From positions 1-39,743 of the forward strand of contig JBAXGG010000005.1 in the NCBI GenBank assembly GCA_037139495.1: a stretch of DNA of 39,743 bases. Reading direction: 5' to 3'. This document shows positions 6,353 through 13,964 of this stretch, one piece after another; the stretch's first letter is position 1; every line of letters starts with the position of its first letter. Position numbers and translations under genes: made by a program. A model generated the notes under the pieces. The model did no database searches and was not told where the DNA came from. It saw only the letters and a list, made by a program, of their open reading frames with translations. Source of the DNA: JAUPVS01 sp037139495 (GTDB lineage Bacteria > Patescibacteriota > Saccharimonadia > Saccharimonadales > JAUPVS01).

Positions 6353-7393
6353 TTACTCAGCAATTGGAACGAAGCTATTGTTTTTAATTTCTACACTGTA
6401 ACCAAGTATAAATGGTCTTAAGGAGCTAGAACCTATAGATGAGAAAGCTCGTTGACGGGTTATTTCCATAAGCTTCCTCTTACGCTGCCATGTTATATCT
6501 TCTTTGGCAGACAAAGCATGTGCCCACTCCTGGGCTTTTTTTCCTTCATCTGTAACAGGAGCAGAATCTAGTAATCCAGCTTCATCGATTGTCTTTTTTT
6601 GGGCTTCTAAAATTGTTAAAGCATCAAAAACACCACTGAGTGCAATTGTTCTTGCTAACCCCGAGTATCCATTGATTCCTTTTTGTCCTGGCATAGCAAA
6701 ACTGTCATTTTCATGCTGATGTCGCATTGCTACCAAAACAGTATCCGGAACTACTTTAGATAAAGCTTTCAAAGCTGACATATAAAACTGATAGTGACGA
6801 CCTTCATCTGAACCAATAGCTCTTAATGTTTTCGAGCCGGGGGCATCCATAAGTCTAGCTGATTGAAAATGTGCGTCTTTGGTAAGTAATTCCTGAGTTG
6901 CAACGTATGCTACACCGTCTGCAAGTGAAGTTACCTTTGGATGTATGCCGGAAGCCATATTCTGTTCTCTAATTGGGAGCCATTCCTTAGACATATCTAA
7001 AATTCCACGGGCCTCTATGTCCCTTAACATGATCTCACCGTGACTTCTTTCTTCGGCAGTCCAGCGACCATTCCATTCATGCCAGGATTCAAAACCAGCT
7101 TCTATATGAGAAGTATACCAAGGTAAATTTTCTTCTGTTGCTGCATCCACTAATAGAGTAGCTCTTATCACCGGCCTGATATCGATATTGTTACTATCCC
7201 AATGTGATACATGGTCTTCATAACCAGACCTTAGGGAATCATAATCATCTAAAGGTACGAGAGCATAAGGATCTAGAGATATAGTATTACGACCTACTCT
7301 AGATATGTGTCGTTCGAATGCTTCATCAACTTCGGTTTTTATTGCATCAAACTGTGCAGTTTGGCTCATAGTTTCTAATTCAGTCATACTCAT
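6353..7393 (-). CDS. Acyl-ACP desaturase (ferritin-like diiron, FA_desaturase_2)
   Basis: A 346-aa soluble protein with the full diiron ligand set of acyl-ACP desaturases: an EENLP segment (E87/E88), WTAEERSHGE (E115, H118), TQELL (E168) and SDEGRHYQFY (E197, H200). These enzymes use O2 and ferredoxin-type electrons to put a cis double bond into an acyl chain on ACP. The closest feel is to actinobacterial DesA-type proteins. CPR bacteria generally lack complete fatty acid synthesis, so the substrate may be host-derived acyl groups; this is inferred. ATG at 7393, with TAAAAT directly before it, and a 13-bp inverted repeat starts 17 nt upstream, suggesting regulation. Confidence 0.9.
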   Translation of the reverse strand: MSMTELETMSQTAQFDAIKTEVDEAFERHISRVGRNTISLDPYALVPLDDYDSLRSGYEDHVSHWDSNNIDIRPVIRATLLVDAATEENLPWYTSHIEAGFESWHEWNGRWTAEERSHGEIMLRDIEARGILDMSKEWLPIREQNMASGIHPKVTSLADGVAYVATQELLTKDAHFQSARLMDAPGSKTLRAIGSDEGRHYQFYMSALKALSKVVPDTVLVAMRHQHENDSFAMPGQKGINGYSGLARTIALSGVFDALTILEAQKKTIDEAGLLDSAPVTDEGKKAQEWAHALSAKEDITWQRKRKLMEITRQRAFSSIGSSSLRPFILGYSVEIKNNSFVPIAE

Positions 7394-7706
7394 ATTTTAA
7401 CAAAAAATAGAATTATCTTATAACTGACCCTGAATCTATCCTATTTATAAGATAATTACCATAGAAAGATGTGTACTTTGTATATATTTTGAGTACCAAA
7501 TAGATATGAATTTTCAGTGTTTTTCTGCAAAGGTACTCTTATATATAAGATACAAGAGTATTAGTTTAAAAGGTTTAAATATGATTATTTAGCCGTGTAA
7601 AATGGTTAAAACATCTGTTTTTTTCAACTCGGGTCTCTTTTTTTATCACTGTATCTTTTTATATAATAGTTAGTATAATTAATTAATCAATAAGAGGAAT
7701 TTGGAA
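7394..7706. other. Divergent regulatory region, desaturase and substrate-binding protein
   Basis: No gene. It holds the TATAAGATA repeat cluster (7411-7560), two TATAAT boxes for the right-hand gene (7662-7667, 7674-7679) and a Shine-Dalgarno AGAGGAA (7693-7699). Confidence 0.5.
7411..7560. repeat. Cluster of TATAAGATA inverted repeats (putative operators)
   Basis: AATTATCTTATAA (7411-7423) and TTATAAGATAATT (7445-7457) form a perfect 13-bp inverted repeat with a 21-nt spacer. A third copy of TATAAGATA is at 7544-7552, inside a 14-bp perfect palindrome TCTTATATATAAGA (7537-7550). That is itself framed by TACTCTT (7534-7540) and AAGAGTA (7554-7560). Three copies of one 9-mer in a divergent intergenic region suggest a repressor or activator site. 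AT-richness makes chance palindromes more likely, so this is moderate evidence. Confidence 0.5.
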
Positions 7707-8900
7707 ATGAAAGAAAAGATTAATAAACACGACGTCCTAAAAATATTCATTAGGCTTTCGGTTCTAATTTTAATCGGTATAATTACATGGCGAGTTATAT
7801 GGCTCAATCATCAAGGGAAGATAAATAATTCAAAACCTATCAGGATTGGACTTGAGGCTCCACTTACTGGATCACAGAGTAAAACAGGAATTGGGATGCT
7901 TAGTGGTGCTTTACTTGCCGCCAATGATTTGAACTCATCTAATGGAATTCTGGGTAGAAAAGTAGAGATCGTTCCAATAGATGATGCTGCTGACCCGGAT
8001 ACAGGTGTAAAAGCAGCTAATTCAGCGATTGCGTCGACTCTAGACGCAGTTGTAGGGCCATATAACTCGGGCGTTGGAGCTAAAACTTTACCGATCTACA
8101 TTGCGGCCGGATTAGTCCCTATGAGATTCACGACTTCTGATTCAACAGCTGGATTAGGATACACGCTGCAACCTATGACTTCTCAAATTGCACCCGTTGC
8201 AACTGATGCTGTCTCCAAATGGATAAAAGCTAAGTCAGTGTCAATAATTTTCGATTCAACTGCAACGTATACAATTAATGCTGCCAATAAAATGAAAACA
8301 GAATTTGCTAATGCTGGAATAACTCTAAACGATTTTCAAGGAATCAGCCCCGGGGCTAATGATTACTCATCAAACGTTAATCAAGCTTTATCTAGTAACC
8401 CAAGTCTCGTTTACATCGTTACCTACTACCCAGAGGCTGGTTTAATAGCGAAAGAAATGAACAATACAGGTAGTGCTTCTAAGTGCTTAGCTGATTTTGG
8501 AGCATACGATGATGGATTTGTTGCTGCAGCTGGCATTCCAGCTGCACAGAATTGTCCTGTAGTTGGTGTCCCAGCACCATCAGACTTTCCAGGAGCTAAT
8601 GCATACGTAAATAGATACACTAATAAATTCAACACAGCCCCGGGCACTTGGTCACCATATGCATACGATTCAGTTAAAGTAGTTGCACAGGCAGCATTAA
8701 CTGCAGGTGGGTTCAAAAACACTGGCCTAACTAAGGCATTGAATAGTTCAAAGAAGTATAGAGGTTGGACAGGGACAATGTCGTTCGATTCTAAAACTGG
8801 TAATAGGATTCCTGCGCCAGTAGTTGTAGTATCCACAAACTCCAAAGGAGAACTACATACGGATAGTACCTGGTTGAGAAGTCTGAATTATTCATATTAA
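7707..8900 (+). CDS. Branched-chain amino acid-type ABC substrate-binding protein (orphan)
   Basis: A 397-aa protein of the Leu/Ile/Val-binding (Peripla_BP_6, LivK-like) family. An N-terminal hydrophobic anchor (about residues 11-31) is followed by IRIGLEAPLTGSQSKTGIGM, AANDLNSSNGILGRKVEIVPIDD and the VVGPYNSG hinge segment, all typical. There is no lipobox cysteine, so it is probably held by an uncleaved signal anchor. No permease or ATPase of the Liv type is adjacent. It may work with a distant transporter or as a ligand sensor. I chose the ATG at 7707 over the TTG at 7701 because AGAGGAA (7693-7699) is well spaced for it. Confidence 0.85.
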   Translation: MKEKINKHDVLKIFIRLSVLILIGIITWRVIWLNHQGKINNSKPIRIGLEAPLTGSQSKTGIGMLSGALLAANDLNSSNGILGRKVEIVPIDDAADPDTGVKAANSAIASTLDAVVGPYNSGVGAKTLPIYIAAGLVPMRFTTSDSTAGLGYTLQPMTSQIAPVATDAVSKWIKAKSVSIIFDSTATYTINAANKMKTEFANAGITLNDFQGISPGANDYSSNVNQALSSNPSLVYIVTYYPEAGLIAKEMNNTGSASKCLADFGAYDDGFVAAAGIPAAQNCPVVGVPAPSDFPGANAYVNRYTNKFNTAPGTWSPYAYDSVKVVAQAALTAGGFKNTGLTKALNSSKKYRGWTGTMSFDSKTGNRIPAPVVVVSTNSKGELHTDSTWLRSLNYSY

Positions 8901-9605
8901 GGATATACATTCCAAGTTAATTAAATAAGCCGACATAATTTATAAAAATGATAATTAACGAACAATCTAGATTTAGTAAAAACAGTTATTTTATAACTTA
9001 AACATAGAGTATCTGTTTGAACATTGATTAACGGCATAAATTTGAGGTGTTGTGTATGAACATCCTAATCACTACAGCTGTCACTATCCCAGAGAGCGCC
9101 GTGCACTGAATTTAAAAAAATAGATTTCCGGTATATTTACGCTAATACTTGACTAAACTTTTAGTAGTCTAGGCGTCGTACTACACCAAACCTACAGGCT
9201 CATACTAATCTTTAAATCAGATAATGAGACTTGATGTTATACCTAAAAAAGCTGAAGCGCAAAGTATAAACCGAAAAAACTAATTATCGAAGAAGCCATA
9301 GTATTGGTTTAAAGTAATGTGGCTGGTTTTTATCGATTCAATTCTACCTTTACTAGTTTGACTGTCGTTATCCCAAGCCGATTATGTTTTAAAACTAGGT
9401 GTTTTTCGTCTAGTAAATTTTTGATGCCTATATATGCAGCCAGCAGTGTAGCGGGGGTGTAAGGTATAGTATTTAGCAAAAAAACCAAGACCTAAACCCT
9501 AAGACTGTTTAACTTTTTCGTTATCTTATGACTTTGAAAGACACAGTGTATTACGAGCAAGGATAAAAAGCTTATGTGTCAGCCTAAATACAGATCAGAA
9601 ACAGT
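8901..9605. other. Long gene-free stretch (705 bp)
   Basis: I see no coding region above about 17 codons, no tRNA and no recognisable RNA. A short ORF at 9057 (ATG, 17 codons, ends IPESAVH) may be a relic. ACTAAA-CT-TTTAGT (9152-9165) is a small palindrome. A TATAGTATTTAG sequence near 9466, identical to that before rarA at 17161, could be a stray promoter for an unrecognised small RNA. It marks the border between the AT-rich accessory part and the denser core part. Confidence 0.4.
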
Positions 9606-10244
9606 CTATGCCTTTTCGCCGGCACAGGTGATAGCAGCTGCTTCAGCTTTGCTAACTACAAACATTATTAAATGCGCGCTTAAACTGGTGTCTCCAGGCT
9701 TAGGTGCTACCGGGACTAATGAGAAGTGATCTACTGGGTAGTCCCTGGTTAATTTAAGTAGAGTGTTCGAAAAATTATCTGGATTAGCATTTACATCAAC
9801 TAAATTTACGTTGTACTCGATTGCAATTACTTTACCGCCAACTACATCATAAATAGGTCCGATAGGGATGTCTTTGGGTAGAATATACTGTTTGCCACGT
9901 CCGACTAGACAGTTGGCTGTCACAACAGTTTGTGGTGGCAGGTTAATAGGTTGTGGCGTCGGAGCCTTAAAAACAGTAATCCGGTTTTTTTTGCCCATAT
10001 AATAGGCTCCTGATGTAGCGCCACCAAAAAGCAGTATTAAAACAAACAATATAACTATATTTCTAAATCGGAAAAATTTTTTCTTTGGTTGAGTGGGTTG
10101 TGGTGGGGTTTCGGTATTTATTGAAGTTGGCTGGTTATCAGGGGCGGCTTGTGATTGGTCTATCATTTGTGGCGGAGCATATACTGCATCTGGTTGTGCA
10201 GGAGATGTAATTTGTCCAGAATCGGAGTTGTTTTCTTCATTCAT
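9606..10244 (-). CDS. Membrane-anchored hypothetical protein
   Basis: A 212-aa protein I do not recognise. The N-terminal 65 residues are rich in Pro, Gln and Thr (low-complexity cytoplasmic tail). A single transmembrane helix follows (IVILFVLILLFGGATSGAYY), then a roughly 120-aa extracellular domain with two cysteines (in TANCLVG and ITCAG) that could form a disulfide. The ATG at 10244 is chosen: an ATG 12 nt upstream lies inside the -10 box, while a promoter TTGACA-18-TATGCT ends 7 nt before 10244. It is divergent from the Cache histidine kinase with 80 nt between starts, so the two may be co-regulated. Confidence 0.65.
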   Translation of the reverse strand: MNEENNSDSGQITSPAQPDAVYAPPQMIDQSQAAPDNQPTSINTETPPQPTQPKKKFFRFRNIVILFVLILLFGGATSGAYYMGKKNRITVFKAPTPQPINLPPQTVVTANCLVGRGKQYILPKDIPIGPIYDVVGGKVIAIEYNVNLVDVNANPDNFSNTLLKLTRDYPVDHFSLVPVAPKPGDTSLSAHLIMFVVSKAEAAAITCAGEKA

Positions 10245-10251
10245 AAGCTTT

Positions 10252-10281
10252 AGCATAATAAGAGTTATGGCACCGTGTCAA
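10252..10281 (-). promoter_or_regulatory. Promoter of the anchored hypothetical protein
   Basis: TTGACA (10276-10281, minus strand), 18-nt spacer, TATGCT (10252-10257), then 7 nt to the ATG at 10244. The perfect -35 makes this one of the better promoters here; the mRNA would be leaderless. Confidence 0.55.
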
Positions 10282-10310
10282 TCTTTTTATTTGGGAAACA
10301 GTTCAATTTA

Positions 10311-10316
10311 TATGAT
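10311..10316 (+). promoter_or_regulatory. -10 box of the Cache histidine kinase
   Basis: TATGAT ends 8 nt before the ATG at 10325. An alternative reading is TTGGGA (10291-10296), 17 nt, GATAAA (10314-10319). Either way the 5' leader is nearly absent. Confidence 0.4.
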
Positions 10317-10324
10317 AAACACAA

Positions 10325-12601
10325 ATGATTAAGCTACGAATATCCACTAAAATTCTAATATATTTTTTGATTGTCTCTTTAGTGCCTCTGCTCGTTACAA
10401 GCTATCTACTAGTTAGTTCAGCGAATAATCAATTCTTGCAAACAGCCAGCGCTAAGCAACAAGCGGTGGCCAATTACCTGTCTGACAAAGCTGGAAGCTA
10501 TCTAACGAATAATGCTTCGAACCTAACCTACTTATCTAAGATATATTCGGCCACTAACATTAATAGTGTCGCTGTTGATCAAAACATTGCTGTACAGTTC
10601 AGCCAGAATCCCGATCTACAGAATTTATCTATAGTTAACAATACCGGGAAAGAACAGGTTGTTTTTAATAGAGGTGGTAAGGTTACGGCCCTAAATAATG
10701 TCTCTAGCTCTGACGCGTTCAAAGCGATAAATTTTTTGAATGGTAAGAACTACGTTAGCTCGGTTATATATGATGACAAGAACGATCCTGAGATTACTAT
10801 CGCCGTGCCTATATTAGTTTCTAATTACACACAACACCTCAATAACCTACCAGTAGCAGAATTTGGAACTTACCAGTCGCCAAACGATATTACTGGTGCG
10901 GTAATTGCTACTTATAACATAAAGAACTTGTGGCAAACCGTGTTATCTACCAAGACAGGGCAGGGCGGCTACGCCTACATCGTAGACGGACTCGGTAACC
11001 TAGTAGCGCATCGAGATAGTTCATTCGCAAAAACACATCAAAAACTTTCTAGTGTCCAGGCCACTAAACAGTTTATTGACGGTAACTTCAGTACTCTTCA
11101 GACAAAGTCAGAAACGGGCCAGCAAGTAGTCAGCACACCGAAAATTATTCCTAACAGCGGCTGGGCCGTGATTGTCGAAGAACCGGTGTCGAGTATTTAT
11201 TCCGGGATTAATTCATACATTAGACTAGCGACTGTAGTTGGAATAAGTGCAGTTGCCCTAGCAATCTTAATCAGTTTCTTCTTTAGGCGACAGTTAACGG
11301 AACCAATTAAAAAGCTCGCCCGGGGAGCTAGGATTTTTGGTAGCGGTAAATTTGATCATAAAATTGAAATCCAAAGCAAAGACGAACTACAAGATCTAGC
11401 CGATACTTTTAATAAAATGGGATTCAGTATTAATAAGCTGGTTACCGAACTTAAAACTAATAACACTAGTTTAAATACAGAGAAAACTAAATTGAATAAT
11501 ATTATTAGCAGTGTTACCGACGGAATAATCGCTATGGACATTAATGGTGTGATCTTATCTATAAACCCTCCAGCCGCAAAATTAGCTAATCAACCGATTG
11601 ACTTCCTTATCGGGAAATCGATCGGCGATGTATTTTCTTGGGAAAAAGACGGTAAAGTGCTGTCCCTAGAACTTAACAAACCCGGCACCTATCAGTTCAG
11701 CGAAGTAATGCTGCATCATCAAGACGCGATTGCTTACCTCGACTTAGTTGTATCTGTGATTGAACGGAAGAATAGTAATGTAGCATCAATTGTTACAATT
11801 CATGACCTAACCAAAAGCCGTGAATTAGACTTTATGAAACTTGATTTTGTGGCCATAGCTGCCCATGAATTACGAACACCTTTAACTGTTGTACGTGGCT
11901 ATCTTGACCTGCTGAACGTCGAAGCTAAAAGTCAGCTTAGTATCTTCAATATCGAAAATCTCCAGAAAGCTATTCTTGGTTCCGACCAACTCCGGGACCT
12001 AATCAATAAACTTCTAAATATTGCTCGAATTGAACGGGGCGAAATGGAAATATTCACAGAAAAAATTAATATATCCAAACTTGTTAGTGAGAATGTCCAT
12101 CAACACGAATCTACCGCAATGCAGAACGAACAGAAATTGTCGTTCGTATCGAATTTTGACAAAACCGTATATGTTGCCGCTGACCCTTCTTCAATAACTG
12201 AGGTTCTAAACAACCTCCTCGGGAATGCAATTAAATTCACACCGGTAAAGGGTGAAATAAAGGTAAATTTGAAAGTTGATAACAATATGGCTCGTATTGA
12301 GATTTCCGATAATGGACCAGGCATACCAACCGAAGCCAGGGATAAATTGTTCACTAAGTTTTATCGGGCCGAACGCAGTTTAATTTCTAATACCAGGGGT
12401 ACTGGCTTGGGGCTATTTATTTCCAGACAGATTATTGAACTACAGACAGGTAAAATCGGTTTGATGCCGGCAACCGGCAAAGGCACGACATTTTACTTCA
12501 CGCTACCCATCTATAATCCTGAGTTACATGATAAGCTGATATCCAAACATAAACAGGCGGGAGGTATACATGGCTGGTTTAAGAAAAATACTACTAGTTG
12601 A
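10325..12601 (+). CDS. Sensor histidine kinase, dCache-HAMP-PAS-HisKA-HATPase
   Basis: A 758-aa membrane kinase. Order: TM1 (about 8-30), extracellular double-Cache ligand domain (about 35-295, with GGYAYIVDGLGNLVAHRD), TM2 (about 298-320), HAMP (321-375), PAS (about 392-500, IISSVTDGIIAMDINGVIL), HisKA with phospho-acceptor His514 in AAHELRTPLT, and HATPase with the N box NLLGNAIKF and G boxes DNGPGIP and GTGLGLF. Cache domains bind small ligands such as amino or carboxylic acids outside the cell. The next gene, a lone receiver, overlaps its 3' end by 32 nt and is the likely phosphotransfer partner. Ligand unknown. Confidence 0.92.
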   Translation: MIKLRISTKILIYFLIVSLVPLLVTSYLLVSSANNQFLQTASAKQQAVANYLSDKAGSYLTNNASNLTYLSKIYSATNINSVAVDQNIAVQFSQNPDLQNLSIVNNTGKEQVVFNRGGKVTALNNVSSSDAFKAINFLNGKNYVSSVIYDDKNDPEITIAVPILVSNYTQHLNNLPVAEFGTYQSPNDITGAVIATYNIKNLWQTVLSTKTGQGGYAYIVDGLGNLVAHRDSSFAKTHQKLSSVQATKQFIDGNFSTLQTKSETGQQVVSTPKIIPNSGWAVIVEEPVSSIYSGINSYIRLATVVGISAVALAILISFFFRRQLTEPIKKLARGARIFGSGKFDHKIEIQSKDELQDLADTFNKMGFSINKLVTELKTNNTSLNTEKTKLNNIISSVTDGIIAMDINGVILSINPPAAKLANQPIDFLIGKSIGDVFSWEKDGKVLSLELNKPGTYQFSEVMLHHQDAIAYLDLVVSVIERKNSNVASIVTIHDLTKSRELDFMKLDFVAIAAHELRTPLTVVRGYLDLLNVEAKSQLSIFNIENLQKAILGSDQLRDLINKLLNIARIERGEMEIFTEKINISKLVSENVHQHESTAMQNEQKLSFVSNFDKTVYVAADPSSITEVLNNLLGNAIKFTPVKGEIKVNLKVDNNMARIEISDNGPGIPTEARDKLFTKFYRAERSLISNTRGTGLGLFISRQIIELQTGKIGLMPATGKGTTFYFTLPIYNPELHDKLISKHKQAGGIHGWFKKNTTS

Positions 12602-12953
12602 AGATGATGTGATGATCCGGGATTTATACAGGATTGCCTTAGTAGATAAACAATACTCTGTTGAGGTTGCTAGAGATGCCCTCGGTGCATACGAAATTAT
12701 CAAAGCTTACCATCCAGACTGTATACTTTTGGATATTATGCTTCCGGGCGTATCCGGCTTGGAGATCCTAAAGGAACTGCGTACTAACCCTGTCTACGGA
12801 TGCCAGAATACAAAAATATTAGTTGTTACAAACTTAGCTCAGCGGAGTGCTACCGAAAACGCACTTGCAAACGGGGCAGACGGCTACATAATCAAAGCCG
12901 ATATTCTGCCCAAAGATTTACCAGCGGTGATTACCTCTCTAGAAAAAGAATAG
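12570..12953 (+). CDS. Single-domain response regulator (receiver only)
   Basis: A 127-aa CheY-like receiver. The acidic pocket is EDD at residues 11-13, the phospho-acceptor is Asp55 (LLDIMLPG), the conserved Thr is in VVTNL and the Lys in IIKAD. There is no output domain, so it probably signals by protein contact or relay. It starts inside the upstream kinase gene (32-nt overlap), with GGGAGG just before the ATG, and ends 1 nt before the next gene. It is therefore the middle of a three-gene operon. Confidence 0.93.
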   Translation: MAGLRKILLVEDDVMIRDLYRIALVDKQYSVEVARDALGAYEIIKAYHPDCILLDIMLPGVSGLEILKELRTNPVYGCQNTKILVVTNLAQRSATENALANGADGYIIKADILPKDLPAVITSLEKE

Positions 12954-12954
12954 A

Positions 12955-13884
12955 ATGATACATAGAGCTATCGTAGTTGTTAGCTATGTAATGATAACCC
13001 TTTGTACTTTTTTATTACTTGGGGTAAAACATCTACAAGCAGTCACCGAAACTTGCTCTAACGTTGCCACAACTTTTAACGCGACACTACCTACCAGCGT
13101 GTACAAGGGTCAAGCGTTTACCGTCAGCAACATTAATTCACAGCCCGCTAATAGTTATGGCTACACTATAACTTCTTCAACTCTCTCGTTGTCGGCAACT
13201 AACGCCACTCCTGCGACCTATAGTATGACTAACTCTTCTACGGTTCCAAGCCCAACAACTGGTGCCGTAACCTATACCGCTAATTACCCAAACTGGTCAT
13301 TAACAGCAACTGGTAACACTGGCAGCCAAATCACCATCGTGCTTACACAGGCCACAGCTACGATTGTAGGCGTTGGTCAGCTGATTTGCCCACTTACTGC
13401 TACTTTGGGGACTATTGGCATTGTAGCGGCCCCACAGGCTCCTAGCGCGGCAACAACTGGCACTAATAATAAGCCAACTGCAGCTAGCTCTAGCTCGACC
13501 ACTACTTCAATTACGGCTGCGCCTGCCAGCCAAGGGGCCATTAGCCCAATAGCCGTTGCCCAGCCAACTCCTAAAACCTCGGCACAGGCAACAACTATGC
13601 CAGCTAATACCGTCAAGGTTAGTACTGGATTAGTAAAGGGGACAAAAACTCCGGGTAACAAGAAGCTATATATCCCGATTGTTGGTTTCAGTATATTAGT
13701 CGCTACCGGAGCAACAGCTTTCCTTACGTGGCGGGTTATTCGTAAGCGAAAGATACCCTTATACCCAGACACACCAGCTCTTATCGGTCCCAGCCCACCT
13801 AAACCTGCCAACTCGTCAATGCCGCCAAACGCTCAGCCGGCTCCAATTGTTTTCGAGCCCCAAGATCTGATTCCTAAATTCTAG
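12955..13884 (+). CDS. Secreted/anchored Ser-Thr-rich surface protein
   Basis: A 309-aa protein without a recognised family. It begins with a signal peptide or anchor (about residues 5-28), then a beta-rich domain (about 30-150) with two Cys, a low-complexity Thr/Ser/Ala/Pro stalk (about 155-230), a transmembrane helix (about 237-259, YIPIVGFSILVATGATAFL), a basic stop-transfer RKRK and a Pro-rich cytoplasmic tail. This is the layout of a type I surface protein on a stalk. It starts 1 nt after the receiver stop codon, so kinase, receiver and surface protein form an operon. It may be the structure the sensor controls, or a co-sensor; unproven. Confidence 0.7.
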   Translation: MIHRAIVVVSYVMITLCTFLLLGVKHLQAVTETCSNVATTFNATLPTSVYKGQAFTVSNINSQPANSYGYTITSSTLSLSATNATPATYSMTNSSTVPSPTTGAVTYTANYPNWSLTATGNTGSQITIVLTQATATIVGVGQLICPLTATLGTIGIVAAPQAPSAATTGTNNKPTAASSSSTTTSITAAPASQGAISPIAVAQPTPKTSAQATTMPANTVKVSTGLVKGTKTPGNKKLYIPIVGFSILVATGATAFLTWRVIRKRKIPLYPDTPALIGPSPPKPANSSMPPNAQPAPIVFEPQDLIPKF

Positions 13885-13907
13885 CCCTATAAATTTCGGC
13901 CGTAGGT

Positions 13908-13913
13908 TACAAT
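13908..13913 (+). promoter_or_regulatory. -10 box of leader ORF and helicase
   Basis: TACAAT ends 6 nt before the ATG of the 14-codon leader at 13920, matching the leaderless pattern. No -35 box at the right distance. Confidence 0.4.
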
Positions 13914-13919
13914 AAAAGC

Positions 13920-13964
13920 ATGAAAAAATGTTGGCTTAGTATTTTTAAAATCGTTAATGCATGA
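13920..13964 (+). CDS. 14-codon leader ORF overlapping the helicase start
   Basis: The reading frame encodes MKKCWLSIFKIVNA and its TGA overlaps the helicase ATG at 13961 (ATGA). A -10 box lies 6 nt before its ATG, while the helicase itself has no Shine-Dalgarno. The likely role is delivery of ribosomes to the helicase start by termination-reinitiation. It could also be chance. Confidence 0.4.
   Translation: MKKCWLSIFKIVNA

Noticed and set aside
8426..8845. 139-codon minus-strand ORF inside the substrate-binding gene
   Set aside because: Antisense shadow; the plus strand encodes a clear family member.
10093..10332. Plus-strand ORF opposite the anchored hypothetical protein
   Set aside because: Low-complexity shadow (Gly/Ser/Cys-rich) of the Pro-rich minus-strand gene.
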